A model generated the notes under the pieces. The model searched no databases. It worked only from the letters and a program-made list of their open reading frames with translations, and was not told where the DNA came from. From assembly GCF_050948215.1 (NCBI RefSeq), contig NW_027488564.1, forward strand, positions 992,001 to 1,056,000: a stretch of DNA of 64,000 nucleotides. Direction: 5' to 3'. The stretch's first letter is position 1. Every line of letters starts with the position of its first letter. Shown piece by piece: positions 1-12,286 of this stretch. Origin of the DNA: Halictus rubicundus (taxonomy: Eukaryota; Arthropoda; Insecta; Hymenoptera; Halictidae). The position numbers were made by a program, and so were the translations under genes.

Positions 1-831
1 GATGGGTCAATATTTATTCATCAAAAGAATTACATTAATCACATTGTCAAAAGGTTCGATATGAAGGAGGCAAATGGGATTTCTACCCCTGCAGATGTGC
101 ATTCACACCTATCGATGACGATGGACAATGAAGAACCCTGTAATGTACCATATAGGGAAGCCGTAGGTGGATTGATCTTTGCTGCAATCGTAAGCAGACC
201 CGACATTGCTTTTGCAGTGGGAGTAGTAAGTAGATACCTGGACAAACATGGGTATCCTCACTGGAACGCAGTAAAAAGGATAATCAGATATCTCAAGAGT
301 ACCGAGAACTTCGGAATACTGTACACAAAATCAATGGGTACAGAGAAGATTAAGGGATATTCCGATTCAGATTTTGCAAATGATGTCGACACTAGGAGAT
401 CCACGAGTGGTTACATATTCAAGTTGAGCGGAGGACCAGTGACCTGGAGCAGCCAGCGTCAACCGACAGTATCACTGTCAACTACGGAGGCGGAGTATAT
501 TGCTGCCTCATGCGCAACGAAGGAAGCCATGTGGATTCGACAATTGTTAGCGGATATTGGCGAAAATACGACAGAACCAACAATGATTCTTGTAGATAAC
601 CAGAGCGCCATAAAACTAATTGGTAACGCGGAGTTCCATAAAAGGACAAAACACATTGATATACGATATCACTACGTGAAAGAAAGATGTATGAACGGTG
701 ACATCAATGTGTCCTATATATGTAGTAAGCATCAACTTGCAGATATTATGACCAAAGCGATACCGCGCGATCAATTCGAGGCGTTACGTACCGAGTTAAA
801 TATATTAGACTCACAGTTTTGTATAAAGTAA
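1..831 (+). CDS. Copia-type Pol polyprotein, C-terminal part (end of reverse transcriptase plus RNase H), 5' partial
   Basis: The frame is open from base 1, so the gene begins outside the window; the first ATG in view (61) is internal and is not a real start. There are 276 codons, ending in TAA at 829-831. Codons 1 to about 30 (GSIFIHQKNYINHIVKRFDM) are the end of the copia reverse-transcriptase region. RNase H follows: the segment around YPHWNAVKRIIRYLKST precedes the YSDSDFAND motif with candidate metal-binding aspartates at codons 122 and 124, then STTEAEY with glutamates at 163 and 165, VDNQSAI with aspartate 199, and KHIDIRYHYVKE with aspartate 220. The tail contains QLADIMTKA, the usual copia C-terminal signature (LADxxTK). 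In the family, RNase H removes the RNA template during reverse transcription inside virus-like particles. No frameshift or stop breaks it. Codon use is ordinary and quite unlike the adjacent satellite. Confidence 0.93.
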   Translation, partial: DGSIFIHQKNYINHIVKRFDMKEANGISTPADVHSHLSMTMDNEEPCNVPYREAVGGLIFAAIVSRPDIAFAVGVVSRYLDKHGYPHWNAVKRIIRYLKSTENFGILYTKSMGTEKIKGYSDSDFANDVDTRRSTSGYIFKLSGGPVTWSSQRQPTVSLSTTEAEYIAASCATKEAMWIRQLLADIGENTTEPTMILVDNQSAIKLIGNAEFHKRTKHIDIRYHYVKERCMNGDINVSYICSKHQLADIMTKAIPRDQFEALRTELNILDSQFCIK

Positions 832-937
832 GTTTCTTCGGAAAGGAAAGAAAAATGTATGTAAGAGTATGGGTAATGAGAGTGAAAAGAAAAGAGTTCT
901 CTCTGGAAAGGAAAGTGTAACCATAGAGCGCTCAATT
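832..937 (+). other. Copia internal 3' non-coding region, purine-rich
   Basis: This is the stretch between the pol stop codon and the polypurine tract. It is rich in A and G and contains an 11-bp direct repeat, GGAAAGGAAAG, at 840-850 and again at 905-915. I see no gene here. The purine-rich blocks could be secondary priming tracts or simply drift; the sequence alone does not decide. Confidence 0.6.
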
Positions 938-945
938 AGTGGGAG
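938..945 (+). other. Polypurine tract (plus-strand priming site)
   Basis: The purine-dominated run AGTGGGAG lies immediately before TGTTGA, the first bases of the LTR. In LTR retrotransposons the RNA of this tract resists RNase H and primes plus-strand DNA synthesis, so its 3' end defines the LTR start. Its position directly against a TG dinucleotide is the main support. Confidence 0.75.
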
Positions 946-981
946 TGTTGAAATTCGAATGATTTTGAATCTCGCGCTCAT

Positions 982-987
982 AATAAA
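982..987 (+). promoter_or_regulatory. Possible polyadenylation signal in the LTR
   Basis: The hexamer AATAAA lies about 36 bp inside the LTR. Retrotransposon transcripts end in the LTR, so a signal here is plausible, but a single hexamer in an AT-rich stretch can occur by chance. Confidence 0.35.
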
Positions 988-1030
988 TCGTGCGAACCTG
1001 TCGCGATCGATGTGGGATCGATTCCCCCCT

Positions 1031-1049
1031 CTACCAACATTCTTGGTAG
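1031..1049. other. Inverted repeat (7-bp stem, 5-nt loop) in the LTR
   Basis: CTACCAA at 1031-1037 and TTGGTAG at 1043-1049 are perfect inverted complements around the loop CATTC. In RNA this would form a short hairpin. Role unknown; it may belong to the structured repeat region of the LTR transcript. Confidence 0.5.
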
Positions 1050-1710
1050 AAGAAGCATGTTCTGTCTCCTCTCCTAAAAGTTGTAACCTTACTTCCGTCT
1101 GTATAGCCGAATGGCGTGCATCCTCATTAAGATTAAAAGTAATTTGTATTACTACTATCACACCTAAAATAATTAAAGTTTATTTCTCAAAACTATCCAA
1201 TCCTCTATCCTATCCTATCGTCTATCCTATCCTGTATCCTATCCTATCCTCTATCCTATCCTATCCTCCATCCTATCCTATCCTCAATCCTATCCTTTCC
1301 TGTATCCTATCCAATCCTGTATCCTATCCTGTCCTCTATCCTATCCTATCCTATATCCTATCCTATCCTCTATCCTATCCTATCTTCTATCCTATCCTAT
1401 CCTCTATCCTATCAAATCCACTACCCTATTCTCTGTCCAATCCTATCCTCTATCCTATCCTATCCTCTATCCTATCTTATCCTCTATCCTATCCTATCCT
1501 CTATCCTATCCTATCCTCTATCCTATCCTATCCTCTATCCTCTATCCTATCCTATCCTCTATCCTCTTTCCTATCCTATCCTCTATCCTATCCTATCGTC
1601 TATCCTATCCTCTATCCTATCCTATCCTCTATCCTACCCTATCCTCCATCCTATCCTATGCTCTATCCTATCCTATCGTCTATCCTATCCTCTATCCCAT
1701 CCTATTCCTC

Positions 1711-3346
1711 TATCCTATCCTATCCTCTATCCTATCCTATCCTATATCCTATCCTATCCTCTATCCTATCCTATCCTCTATCCTATCCTATCCTCTATCC
1801 TATCCTATCCTCTATCCTATCCTATACTCTATCCTATCCTATCCTCTATCATATGCTATCCTCTGTCCTATCCTATCCTCTATCCTATGCTATCCTCTAT
1901 CCTATCCTCTATCCTATCCTATCCTCTATCATATCCTATCCTCTATCCTATCAAATCCGCTATCCTATCCTCTATCCTATCCTATCCTGTATCCTATCCA
2001 ATCCTCTATCCTATCCTCTATCCTATCCTATCCTCCATCCTATCCTATCCTGTATCCTATCCTATCCTCTATCCTATCCTATCCTCTATCCTATCCTATC
2101 CTCTGTCCTATCCTATCCTCTATCCTATGCTATCCTCTGTCCTATCCTATCCTCTATCCTATGCTATCCTCTATCCTATCCTCTATCCTATCCTATCGTC
2201 TATCCTATCCTCTATCCTATCCTATCCTCTATCCTATCCTATCCTCCATCCTATCCTATCCTGTATCCTATCCTATCCTCTATCCTATCCTATCCTCTAT
2301 CCTATCCTATCCTCTGTCCTATCCTATCCTCTATCCTATGCTATCCTCTGTCCTATCCTATCCTCTATCCTATGCTATCCTCTATCCTATCCTCTATCCT
2401 ATCCTATCGTCTATCCTATCCTCTATCCTATCCTATCCTCTATTCTATCTTATCCTCTAACCTATCCTATGATCTATCCTATCCTATCGTCTATGCTATC
2501 CTCTATCCTATCCTATTCCTCTATCCTATCCTATCCTCTATCCTATCCTAGCCTCTATTCTATCCTATCCTCTATCCTATCCTATCCTCTATCCTATCCT
2601 ATCCTCTATCCTATTCTATCCTATCCTCTATCCTATCCTATCCTATCCTATCCTATCCTATCCTCTATCCTATCCTATCCTCTATCCTATCCTATCCTCT
2701 ATCGTATCCTATCCTCTATCCTATCCTATCCTCTATCCTATACTATCCTCTATCCTATCCTATCCTCTATCCTATCCTATCCTCTATCCTATCCTATCCT
2801 CTATCCTATCCTATCCTCTATCCTATCCTATCCTCTATCCTATCAAATCCCCTATCCTATCCTCTATCCTATCCTATCCTGTATCCTATCCTATCCTCTA
2901 TCCTCTATCCTATCCTATCCTCTATCCTATCCTATCCTCTATCCTATCCTATCGTCTATCCTATCCTATCCTCCATACTATCCTATCCTCAATCCTATCC
3001 TTTCCTGTATCCTATCCAATCCTCTATCCTATCCTATCCTCTATCCTATCCTATCCTCTATCCTATCCTATCCTCTATCCTATCCTATCCTCTATCCTAT
3101 CCTATCCTCTATCCTATCAAATCCCCTATCCTATCCTCTATCCTATCCTATCCTGTATCCTATCCTATCCTCTATCCTCTATCCTATCCTATCCTCTATC
3201 CTATCCTATCCTCTATCCTATCCTGTCGTCTATCCTACCCTCTATCCTATCCTGTCCTCTATCCTATCCAATCCTCTATCCTATCCTATCCTCTATCCTA
3301 TCCTATCTTCTATCCTATCCTATCCTCTATCCTATCCTATCCTCTA
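1711..3346. repeat. Higher-order repeat A, copy 1 (about 1.64 kb)
   Basis: Matches 6171-7852. Landmarks keep a constant offset: 4460 from 1741 to 1887, 4477 from 2469 to 2881, then 4506 from about 2975 to 3300. The first step is one 17-bp unit and the second is 29 bp (17+12), so this copy lacks whole units present in copy 2. Landmarks used are CTATACTC, ATATGCTATC, ATGATC, CTAGCC, ATCGTATCC, CAAATCCCC and TGTCGTC. Confidence 0.8.
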
Positions 3347-6170
3347 TCCTATCCTATCTTCTATCCTATCCTATCCTCTATCCTATCAAATCCCCTACCC
3401 TATCCTCTGTCCTATCCTATCCTCTATCCTATCCTATCCTCTATCCTATCCTATCCTATCCTCAATCCTATCCTTTCCTGTATCCTATCCAATCCTGTAT
3501 CCTATCCTGTCCTCTATACTATCCTATCCTCTATCCTATCCTATCCTCTATTCTATCTTATCCTCTATCCTATCCTATGATCTATCCTATCCTATCGTCT
3601 ATCCTATCCTCTATCCTATCCTATTCCTCTATCCTATCCTATCCTCTATCCTATCCTATCCTCTATCCTATCCTATCCTCTATCCTATCCTATCCTCTAT
3701 CCTATCCTATCCTCTATCCTATCCTATCCTCTATCCTATCCTATCCTCTATCCTATCAAATCCCCTACCCTATCCTCTGTCCTATCCTATCCTCTATCCT
3801 CTATCCTATCCTATCCTCTATCCTATCCTATCCTCTATCCTATAGTATCCTCTATCTTATCCTATCCTCTATCCTATCCTATCCTCTATCCTATCCTATC
3901 CTCTATCCTATCCTATCCTCTATCCTATCAAATCCCCTATCCTATCCTCTATCCTATCCTATCCTGTATCCTATCCTATCCTCTATCCTCTATCCTCTAT
4001 CCTATCCTATCCTCTATCCTATCCTATCATCTATCCTATCCTATCCTCTATCCTATCTTATCCTCTATCCGATCTTATCCTCTATCCTATCCTATCCTCT
4101 ATCCTATCCTATCCTCTATCCTATCCTATCCTCTATCCTCTATCCTATCCTATCCTCAATCCTATCCTTTCCTGTATCCTATCCAATCCTGTATCCTATC
4201 CTGTCCTCTATCCTATCCTATCCTATATCCTATCCTATCCTCTATCCTATCCCATCTTCTATCCTATCCTATCCTCTATCCTATCAAATCCCCTACCCTA
4301 TTCTCTGTCCAATCCTATCCTCTATCCTATCCTATCCTCTATCCTATCTTATCCTCTATCCTATCCTATCCTCTATCCCATCCTATTCCTCTATCCTATC
4401 CTATCCTCTATCCTATCCTATCCTATATCCTATCCTATCCTATCCTCTATCCTATCCTATCCTCTATCCTATCCTATCCTCTATCCTATCCTATCCTCTA
4501 TCCTATCCTATCTTTTATCCTACCTTATCATCTATCCTATCAAATCCCCTATCCTATCCTCTATCCTATCCTATCCTCTATCCTATCCTATCCTCCATCC
4601 TATCCTATCCCCAATCCTATCCTTTCCTGTATCCTATCCAATCCTGTATCCTATCCTGTCCTCTATCCTATCCTATCCTCTATCCTATCCTATCCTCTAT
4701 CCAATCCTATCTTCTATCCTATCCTATCCTCTATCCTATCAAATCGACTACCCTATTCTCTGTCAAATCCTATCCTCTATCCTATCCTATCCTCTATCCT
4801 ATCCTATCCACTATCCAATCCTATCCTCTATCCTCTATCCTATCCTATCCTCTATCCTCTATCCTATCCTATCCTCAATCCTATCCTTTCCTGTATCCTA
4901 TCCAATCCTGTATCCTATCCTGTCCTCTATCCTATCCTATCCTCTATCCTATCCTATCTTTTATCCTACCTTATCATCTATCCTATCAAATCCCCTATCC
5001 TATCCTCTATCCTATCCTATCCTCTATCCTATCCTATCGTCCATCCTATCCTATCCCCAATCCTATCCTTTCCTGTATCCTATCCAATCCTGTATCCTAT
5101 CCTGTCCTCTATCCTATCCTATCCTCTATCCTATCCTATCCTCTATCCAATCCTATCTTCTATCCTATCCTATCCTCTATCCTATCAAATCCCCTACCCT
5201 ATTCTCTGTCCAATCCTATCCTCTATCCTATCCTATCCTCTATCCTATCCTATCCTCTATCCTATCCTATCCTCTACCCTATCCTATCCTCTATCCTCTA
5301 TCCTATCCTATCCTCTATCTTCTATCCTATCCTATCCTCTATCCTATCCTATCGTCTATCCTATCCTCTATCCTATCCTATCCTCTATCCTATCCTATCC
5401 TCCATCCTATCCTATGCTCTATCCTATCCTATCGTCTATCCTATCCTGTATCCCATCCTATTCCTCTATCCTATCCTATCCTCTATCCTATCCTATCCTA
5501 TATCCTATCCTATCCTCTATCCTATCCTATCCTCTATCCTATCCTATCCTCTATCCTATCCTATCCTCTATCCAATCCTATCTTCTATCCTATCCTATCC
5601 TCTATCCTATCAAATCCCCTACCCTATTCTCTGTCCAATCCTATCCTCTATCCTATCCTATCCTCTATCCTATCCTATCCTATCCTCTATCCTATCCTAT
5701 CGTCTATCCTATCCTCTATCCTATCCTATCCTCTATCCTATCCTATCCTCCATCCTATCCTATGCTCTATCCTATCCTATCGTCTATCCTATCCTGTATC
5801 CCATCCTATTCCTCTATCCTATCCTATCCTCTATCCTATCCTATCCTATATCCTATCCTATCCTCTATCCTATCCTATCCTCTATTCTATCCTATCCTCT
5901 ATCCTATCAAATCCCCTACCCTATTCTCTGTCCAATCCTATCCTGTATCCTATCCAATCCTGTATCCTATCCTGTCCTCTATCCTATCCTATCCTCTATC
6001 CTATCCTATCCTCTATCCTATCCTATCCTCTATCCTATCCTATCTTCTATCCTATCCTATCCTCTATCCTATCAAATCCCCTATCCTATCCTCTATCCTC
6101 TATCCTATCCTATCATCTATCCTCTATCCTATCCAATCCTCTATCCTATCCTATCGTCTATCCTATCCTG

Positions 6171-7852
6171 TATCCTATCCTATCCTCTATCCTATCCTAT
6201 CCTATATCCTATCCTATCCTCTATCCTATCCTATCCTCTATCCTATCCTATCCTCTATCCTATCCTATCCTCTATCCTATCCTATACTCTATCCTATCCT
6301 ATCCTCTATCATATGCTATCCTCTGTCCTATCCTATCCTCTATCCTATGCTATCCTCTATCCTATCCTCTATCCTATCCTATCCTCTATCATATCCTATC
6401 CTCTATCCTATCAAATCCCCTATCCTATCCTCTATCCTATCCTATCCTGTATCCTATCCAATCCTCTATCCTATCCTCTATCCTATCCTATCCTCTATCC
6501 TATCCTATCCTCCATCCTATCCTATCCTGTATCCTATCCTATCCTCTATCCTATCCTATCCTCTATCCTATCCTATCCTCTGTCCTATCCTATCCTCTAT
6601 CCTATGCTATCCTCTGTCCTATCCTATCCTCTATCCTATGCTATCCTCTATCCTATCCTCTATCCTATCCTATCGTCTATCCTATCCTCTATCCTATCCT
6701 ATCCTCTATCCTATCCTATCCTCCATCCTATCCTATCCTGTATCCTATCCTATCCTCTATCCTATCCTATCCTCTATCCTATCCTATCCTCTGTCCTATC
6801 CTATCCTCTATCCTATGCTATCCTCTGTCCTATCCTATCCTCTATCCTATGCTATCCTCTATCCTATCCTCTATCCTATCCTATCGTCTATCCTATCCTC
6901 TATCCTATCCTATCCTCTATTCTATCTTATCCTCTAACCTATCCTATGATCTATCCTATCCTATCGTCTATGCTATCCTCTATCCTATCCTATTCCTCTA
7001 TCCTATCCTATCCTCTATCCTATCCTAGCCTCTATTCTATCCTATCCTCTATCCTATCCTATCCTCTATCCTATCCTATCCTCTATCCTATCCTATCCTA
7101 TCCTCTATCCTATCCTATCCTATCCTATCCTATCCTATCCTCTATCCTATCCTATCCTCTATCCTATCCTATCCTCTATCGTATCCTATCCTCTATCCTA
7201 TCCTATCCTCTATCCTATACTATCCTCTATCCTATCCTATCCTCTATCCTATCCTATCCTCTATCCTATCCTATCCTCTATCCTATCCTATCCTCTATCC
7301 TATCCTATCCTCTATCCTATCAAATCCCCTATCCTATCCTCTATCCTATCCTATCCTGTATCCTATCCTATCCTCTATCCTCTATCCTATCCTATCCTCT
7401 ATCCTATCCTATCCTCTATCCTATCCTGTCGTCTATCCTATCCTCTATCCTATCCTATCCTCTATCCTATCCTATCCTCCATACTATCCTATCCTCAATC
7501 CTATCCTTTCCTGTATCCTATCCAATCCTCTATCCTATCCTATCCTCTATCCTATCCTATCCTCTATCCTATCCTATCCTCTATCCTATCCTATCCTCTA
7601 TCCTATCCTATCCTCTATCCTATCAAATCCCCTATCCTATCCTCTATCCTATCCTATCCTGTATCCTATCCTATCCTCTATCCTCTATCCTATCCTATCC
7701 TCTATCCTATCCTATCCTCTATCCTATCCTGTCGTCTATCCTACCCTCTATCCTATCCTGTCCTCTATCCTATCCAATCCTCTATCCTATCCTATCCTCT
7801 ATCCTATCCTATCTTCTATCCTATCCTATCCTCTATCCTATCCTATCCTCTA
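6171..7852. repeat. Higher-order repeat A, copy 2 (about 1.68 kb)
   Basis: Second copy of the block at 1711-3346. It is 46 bp longer, accounted for by the 17-bp and 29-bp offset steps. The flanks on both sides differ between the copies, so the paired block is bounded, and about 2.8 kb of other satellite separates them. Confidence 0.8.
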
Positions 7853-10800
7853 TCCAATCCTCTATCCTATCCTATCCTCTATCCTATCCTATCCTCTATC
7901 CTATCAAATCCCCTATCCTATCCTCTATCCTATCCTATCCTGTATCCTATCCTATCCTCTATCCTCTATCCTATCCTATCCTCTATCCTATCCTATCCTC
8001 TATCCTATCCTGTCGTCTATCCTACCCTCTATCCTATCCTGTCCTCTATCCTATCCAATCCTCTATCCTATCCTATCCTCTATCCTATCCTATCTTCTAT
8101 CCTATCCTATCCTCTATCCTATCCTATCCTCTATCCAATCCTCTATCCTATCCTATCCTCTATCCTATCCTATCCTCTATCCTATCCTATCCTCTATCCT
8201 ATCCTATCTTCTATCCTATCCTATCCTCTATCCTATCAAATCCCCTACCCTATCCTCTGTCCTATCCTATCCTCTATCCTTTCCTATCCTCTATCCTATC
8301 CTATCCTCTTTCCTATCCTATCCTCCATCCTATCCTATCCTCAATCCTATCCTTTCCTGTATCCTATCCAATCCTGTATCCTATCCTGTCCTCTATTCTA
8401 TCCTACCCTCTATCCTATCCTGTCCTCTATCCTATCCTATCCTCTATCCTATCCTATGCTCTATCCTATCCTATCGTCTATCCTATCCTCTATCCTATCC
8501 TATCAAATCCCCTATCCTATCCTCTGTCCTATCCTATCCTCTATCCTTTCCTATCCTCTATCCTATCCTATCCTCTTTCCTATCCTATCCTCTATCCTAT
8601 CCTATCCTCTATCCTATCCTATCCTCTATCCTATCCTATCCTCTATCCTATCCTATCCTCTATCCTATCCTATCCTCTATCCTATCCTATCCTCTATCCT
8701 CTATCCTATACTCTCCTCTATCCTATCCTATCCTCTATCCTATCCTATCGTCTATCCTATCCTCTATCCTATCCTATCCTCTATCCTATCCTATCCTATC
8801 CTCAATCCTATCCTTTCCTGTATCCTATCCAATCCTGTATCCTATCCTGTCCTCTATACTATCCTATCCTCTATCCTATCCTATCCTCTATTCTATCTTA
8901 TCCTCTATCCTATCCTATGATCTATCCTATCCTATCGTCTATCCTATCCTCTATCCTATCCTATTCCTCTATCCTATCCTATCCTCTATCCTATCCTATC
9001 CTCTATCCTATCCTATCCTCTATCCTATCCTATCCTCTATCCTATCCTATCTTCTAGACTATCCTATCCTCTATCCTATCCTATCCCCTATCCTATCCTC
9101 TATCATATCATCTATCCTCTATCCTATCCTATCTTCTATCCTATCCTATCCTCTATCCTATCAAATCCCCTATCCTATCCTCTATCCTATCCTATCATCT
9201 ATCCTCTATCCTATCCAATCCTCTATCCTATCCTATCCTCTATCCTATCAAATCCCCTATCCTATCCTCTGTCCTATCATATCCTCTATCCTATCCTATC
9301 ATCTATCCTATCCTATCCTCTATCCTATCCTATCGTCTATCCTATCCTCTATCCTATCTTATCCTCTATCCTATCCTATCCTCTATCCTATCCTATCTTC
9401 TATCCTATCCTATCCTCTATCCTATCAAATCCCCTACCCTATCCTCTGTCCTATCCTATCCTCTATCCTATCCTATCCTCTATCCTATCCTATCCTCTAT
9501 CCTCTATCCTATACTATCCTCTATCCTATCCTATCCTCTATCCTATCCTATCGTCTATCCTATCCTCTATCCTATCCTATCCGCTATCCTATCCTATCCT
9601 CCATCCTATCCTATCCTCAATCCTATCCTTTCCTGTATCCTATCCAATCCTGTATCCTATCCTGTCCTCTATACTATCCTATCCTCTATCCTATCCTATC
9701 CTCTATTCTATCTTATCCTCTAACCTATCATATGATCTATCCTATCCTATCGTCTATGCTATCCTCTATCCTATCCTATTCCTCTATCCTATCCTATCCT
9801 CTATCCTATCCTAGCCTCTATTCTATCCTATCCTCTATCCTATCCTATCCTCTATCCTATCCTATCCTCTATCCTATCCTATCCTATCCTCTATCCTATC
9901 CTATCCTATCCTATCCTATCCTATCCTCTATCCTATCCTATCCTCTATCCTATCCTATCCTCTATCGTATCCTATCCTCTATCCTATCCTATCCTCTATC
10001 CTATACTATCCTCTATCCTATCCTATCCTCTATCCTATCCTATCCTCTATCCTATCCTATCCTCTATCCTATCCTATCCTCTATCCTATCCTATCCTCTA
10101 TCCTATCAAATCCCCTATCCTATCCTCTATCCTATCCTATCCTGTATCCTATCCTATCCTCTATCCTCTATCCTATCCTATCCTCTATCCTATCCTATCC
10201 TCTATCCTATCCTGTCGTCTATCCTATCCTCTATCCTATCCTATCCTCTATCCTATCCAATCCTCTATCCTATCCTATCCTCTATTCTATCAAATCCCCT
10301 ATCCTATCCTCTGTCCTATCCTATCCTCTATCCTATCCTATCATCTATCCTATCCTATCCTCTATCCTATCCTATCGTCTATCCTATCCTCTATCCTATC
10401 CTAACCTCTATCCTATCCTATCCTCCATCCTATCCTATCCTCAATCCTATCCTTTCCTGTATCCTATCCAATCCTGTATCCTATCCTGTCCTCTATACTA
10501 TCCTATCCTCTATCCTATCCTATCCTCTATTCTATCTTATCCTCTAACCTATCCTATGATCTATCCTATCCTATCGTCTATGCTATCCTCTATCCTATCC
10601 TATTCCTCTATCCTATCCTATCCTCTATCCTATCCTATCCTCTATTCTATCCTATCCTCTATCATATCCTATCCTCTATCCTATCCTATCCTCTATCCTA
10701 TCCTATCCTATCCTCTAACCTATCCTATCCTATCCTATCCTATCCTATCCTCTATCCTATCCTATCCTCTATCCTATCCTATCCTCTATCGTATCCTATC

Positions 10801-10895
10801 CTCTATCCTATCCTATCCTCTATCCTATACTATCCTCTATCCTATCCTATCCTCTATCCAATCCTATGATCTATCCTATCCTATCGTCTATCCTA

Positions 10896-12286
10896 TCCTC
10901 TATCCTATCCTATTCCTCTATCCTATCCTATCCTCTATCCTATCCTATCCTCTATTCTATCCTATCCTCTATCCTATCCTATCCTCTATCCTATCCTATC
11001 CTCTATCCTATCCTATCCTATCCTCTATCCTATCCTATCCTATCCTATCCTATCCTCTATCCTATCCTATCCTCTATCCTATCCTATCCTCTATCGTATC
11101 CTATCCTCTATCCTATCCTATCCTCTATCCTATCCTATCCTCTATCCTATCCTATCCTATCCTCTATCCTATCCTATCCCCTATCCTATCCTATCCTCTA
11201 TCCTATCAAATCCCCTATCCTATCCTCTATCCTATCCTATCCTGTATCCTATCCTATCCTCTATCCTCTATCCTATCCTATCCTCTATCCTATCCTATCC
11301 TGTCGTCTATCCTATCCTCTATCCTATCCTATCCTCTATCCTATCCTATCCTCCATACTATCCTATCCTCAATCCTATCCTTTCCTGTATCCTATCCAAT
11401 CCTGTATCCTATCCTGTCCTCTATACTATCCTATCCTCTATCCTAACCTATCCTCTATCTTATCCTATCCTCTATCCTATCCTATCTTCTATCCTATCCT
11501 ATCCTCTATCCTATCAAATCCCCTATCCTATCCTCCATCCTATCCTATCCTCAATCCTATCCTTTCCTGTATCCTATCCAATCCTGTATCCTATCCTGTC
11601 CTCTATTCTATCCTACGTTCTATCCTATCCTATCCTCTATCCTATCCTATTCTCTATCCTATCCTATGCTCTATCCTATCCTATCGTCTATCCTATCTTC
11701 TATCCTATCCTATCAAATCCCCTATCCTATCCTCTGTCCTATCCTATCCTCTATCCTTTCCTATCCTCTATCCTATCCTCTATCCTATCCTATCCTCTAT
11801 CCTATCCTTTCTTCTATCCTATCCTATCTTCTATCCTATCCTATCCTCTATCCTATCAAATCCCCTACCCTATCCTCTGTCCTATCCTATCCTCTATCCT
11901 ATCCTATCCTCTATCCTCTATCCTATCCTATCCTCTATCCTATCTTATCCTCTATCCTATCCTATCCTCTATCCTATCCTATCTTCTATAATATCCTATC
12001 CTCTATCCTATCCTATCCCCTATCCTATCCTCTATCCTATCCTATCATCTATCCTCTATCCTATCCTATCTTCTATCCTATCCTATCCTCTATCCTATCA
12101 AATCCCCTATCCTATCCTCTATCCTATCCTATCATCTATCCTCTATCCTATCCAATCCTCTATCCTATCCTATCCTCTATCCTATCAAATCCCCTGTCCT
12201 ATCCTCTGTCCTATCCTATCCTCTATCCTATCCTATCCCCTATCCTATGCTATCCTCTATCCTATCCTATCCTCTATCCTATCCCA
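10896..12286. repeat. Higher-order repeat B, tandem copy 1 (about 1.39 kb)
   Basis: First of three adjacent copies. The CCTATTCC landmark at 10911 recurs 1391 bp on, while TACGTTC and CTATGCTATCC recur 1374 bp on, so one 17-bp unit differs between copies 1 and 2. The left limit is approximate. Confidence 0.75.

Larger units (their letters stand above)
1..1192 (+). mobile_element. Ty1/copia LTR retrotransposon, 3' part only
   Basis: The order seen is end of pol, a short purine-rich internal stretch, a polypurine tract and one LTR, which is the standard 3' half of a copia (Pseudoviridae-type) element. The 5' LTR, primer binding site, gag, protease, integrase and most of reverse transcriptase would lie left of the window. 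The visible pol frame is open to its natural stop, so this copy is either young or recently constrained. Directly after the LTR comes satellite DNA of the same kind as deep inside the array, which suggests insertion into the array. Assignment to copia is firm from the RNase H motifs; the host group (probably an insect) is an inference. Confidence 0.9.
946..1192 (+). repeat. 3' LTR of the copia element
   Basis: The LTR begins TGTTGA directly after the polypurine tract. Its likely end is TCAAAA at 1187-1192, one base different from TCAACA, the exact inverted complement of the start, giving about 247 bp, a normal length for copia LTRs. The next bases, CTATCC, are already satellite. An alternative end at the CA of 1188-1189 would make the LTR 244 bp. 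The other LTR is outside the window, so the boundary cannot be confirmed by comparison. If the end is at 1192, the terminal CA dinucleotide has mutated to AA, which could impair re-integration of an LTR of this sequence. A possible polyadenylation signal and a small hairpin lie inside. Confidence 0.8.
1193..10884. repeat. Array zone I (left zone), lacking the TACGTTC and CGAAACTTC markers
   Basis: This zone carries the general variant blocks but neither private marker of the zones to its right. It contains a cluster of CTATGCTATCC with CTCTGTCC variants (about 1840-2400 and 6300-6870), and the CTAACCTATCCTATGATC block at about 2455 and 6932, with a variant at 9720 and another at 10543. The first units after the LTR (1193 onward, CTATCCAATCCTCTATCC) match internal array variants and show no decay. 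The boundary with the next zone is approximate. Confidence 0.6.

Noticed and set aside
39..656. Small minus-strand ORFs (39-245 and 459-656)
   Set aside because: Antisense shadows of the clearly coding copia RNase H frame.
990..1038. tRNA-like sequence (GGATCGATTCC resembles a B box, followed by CTCTACCA)
   Set aside because: No matching A box, acceptor stem, D arm or anticodon arm upstream; the resemblance is short and lies inside the LTR.
811..1161. 116-codon minus-strand ORF over the pol end and LTR
   Set aside because: It lies antisense to the copia 3' end and shows no recognisable domain.
869..2551. 560-codon plus-strand ORF running from the LTR into the array
   Set aside because: It crosses retrotransposon non-coding DNA and satellite; it is open only because the satellite lacks plus-strand stops.
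3577..9057. 1826-codon ORF of SYPLSYPILYPILSSIL-like repeats
   Set aside because: Satellite artefact: same 17-residue period in every frame, no start context, no domain, and starts and stops fall on chance variants.
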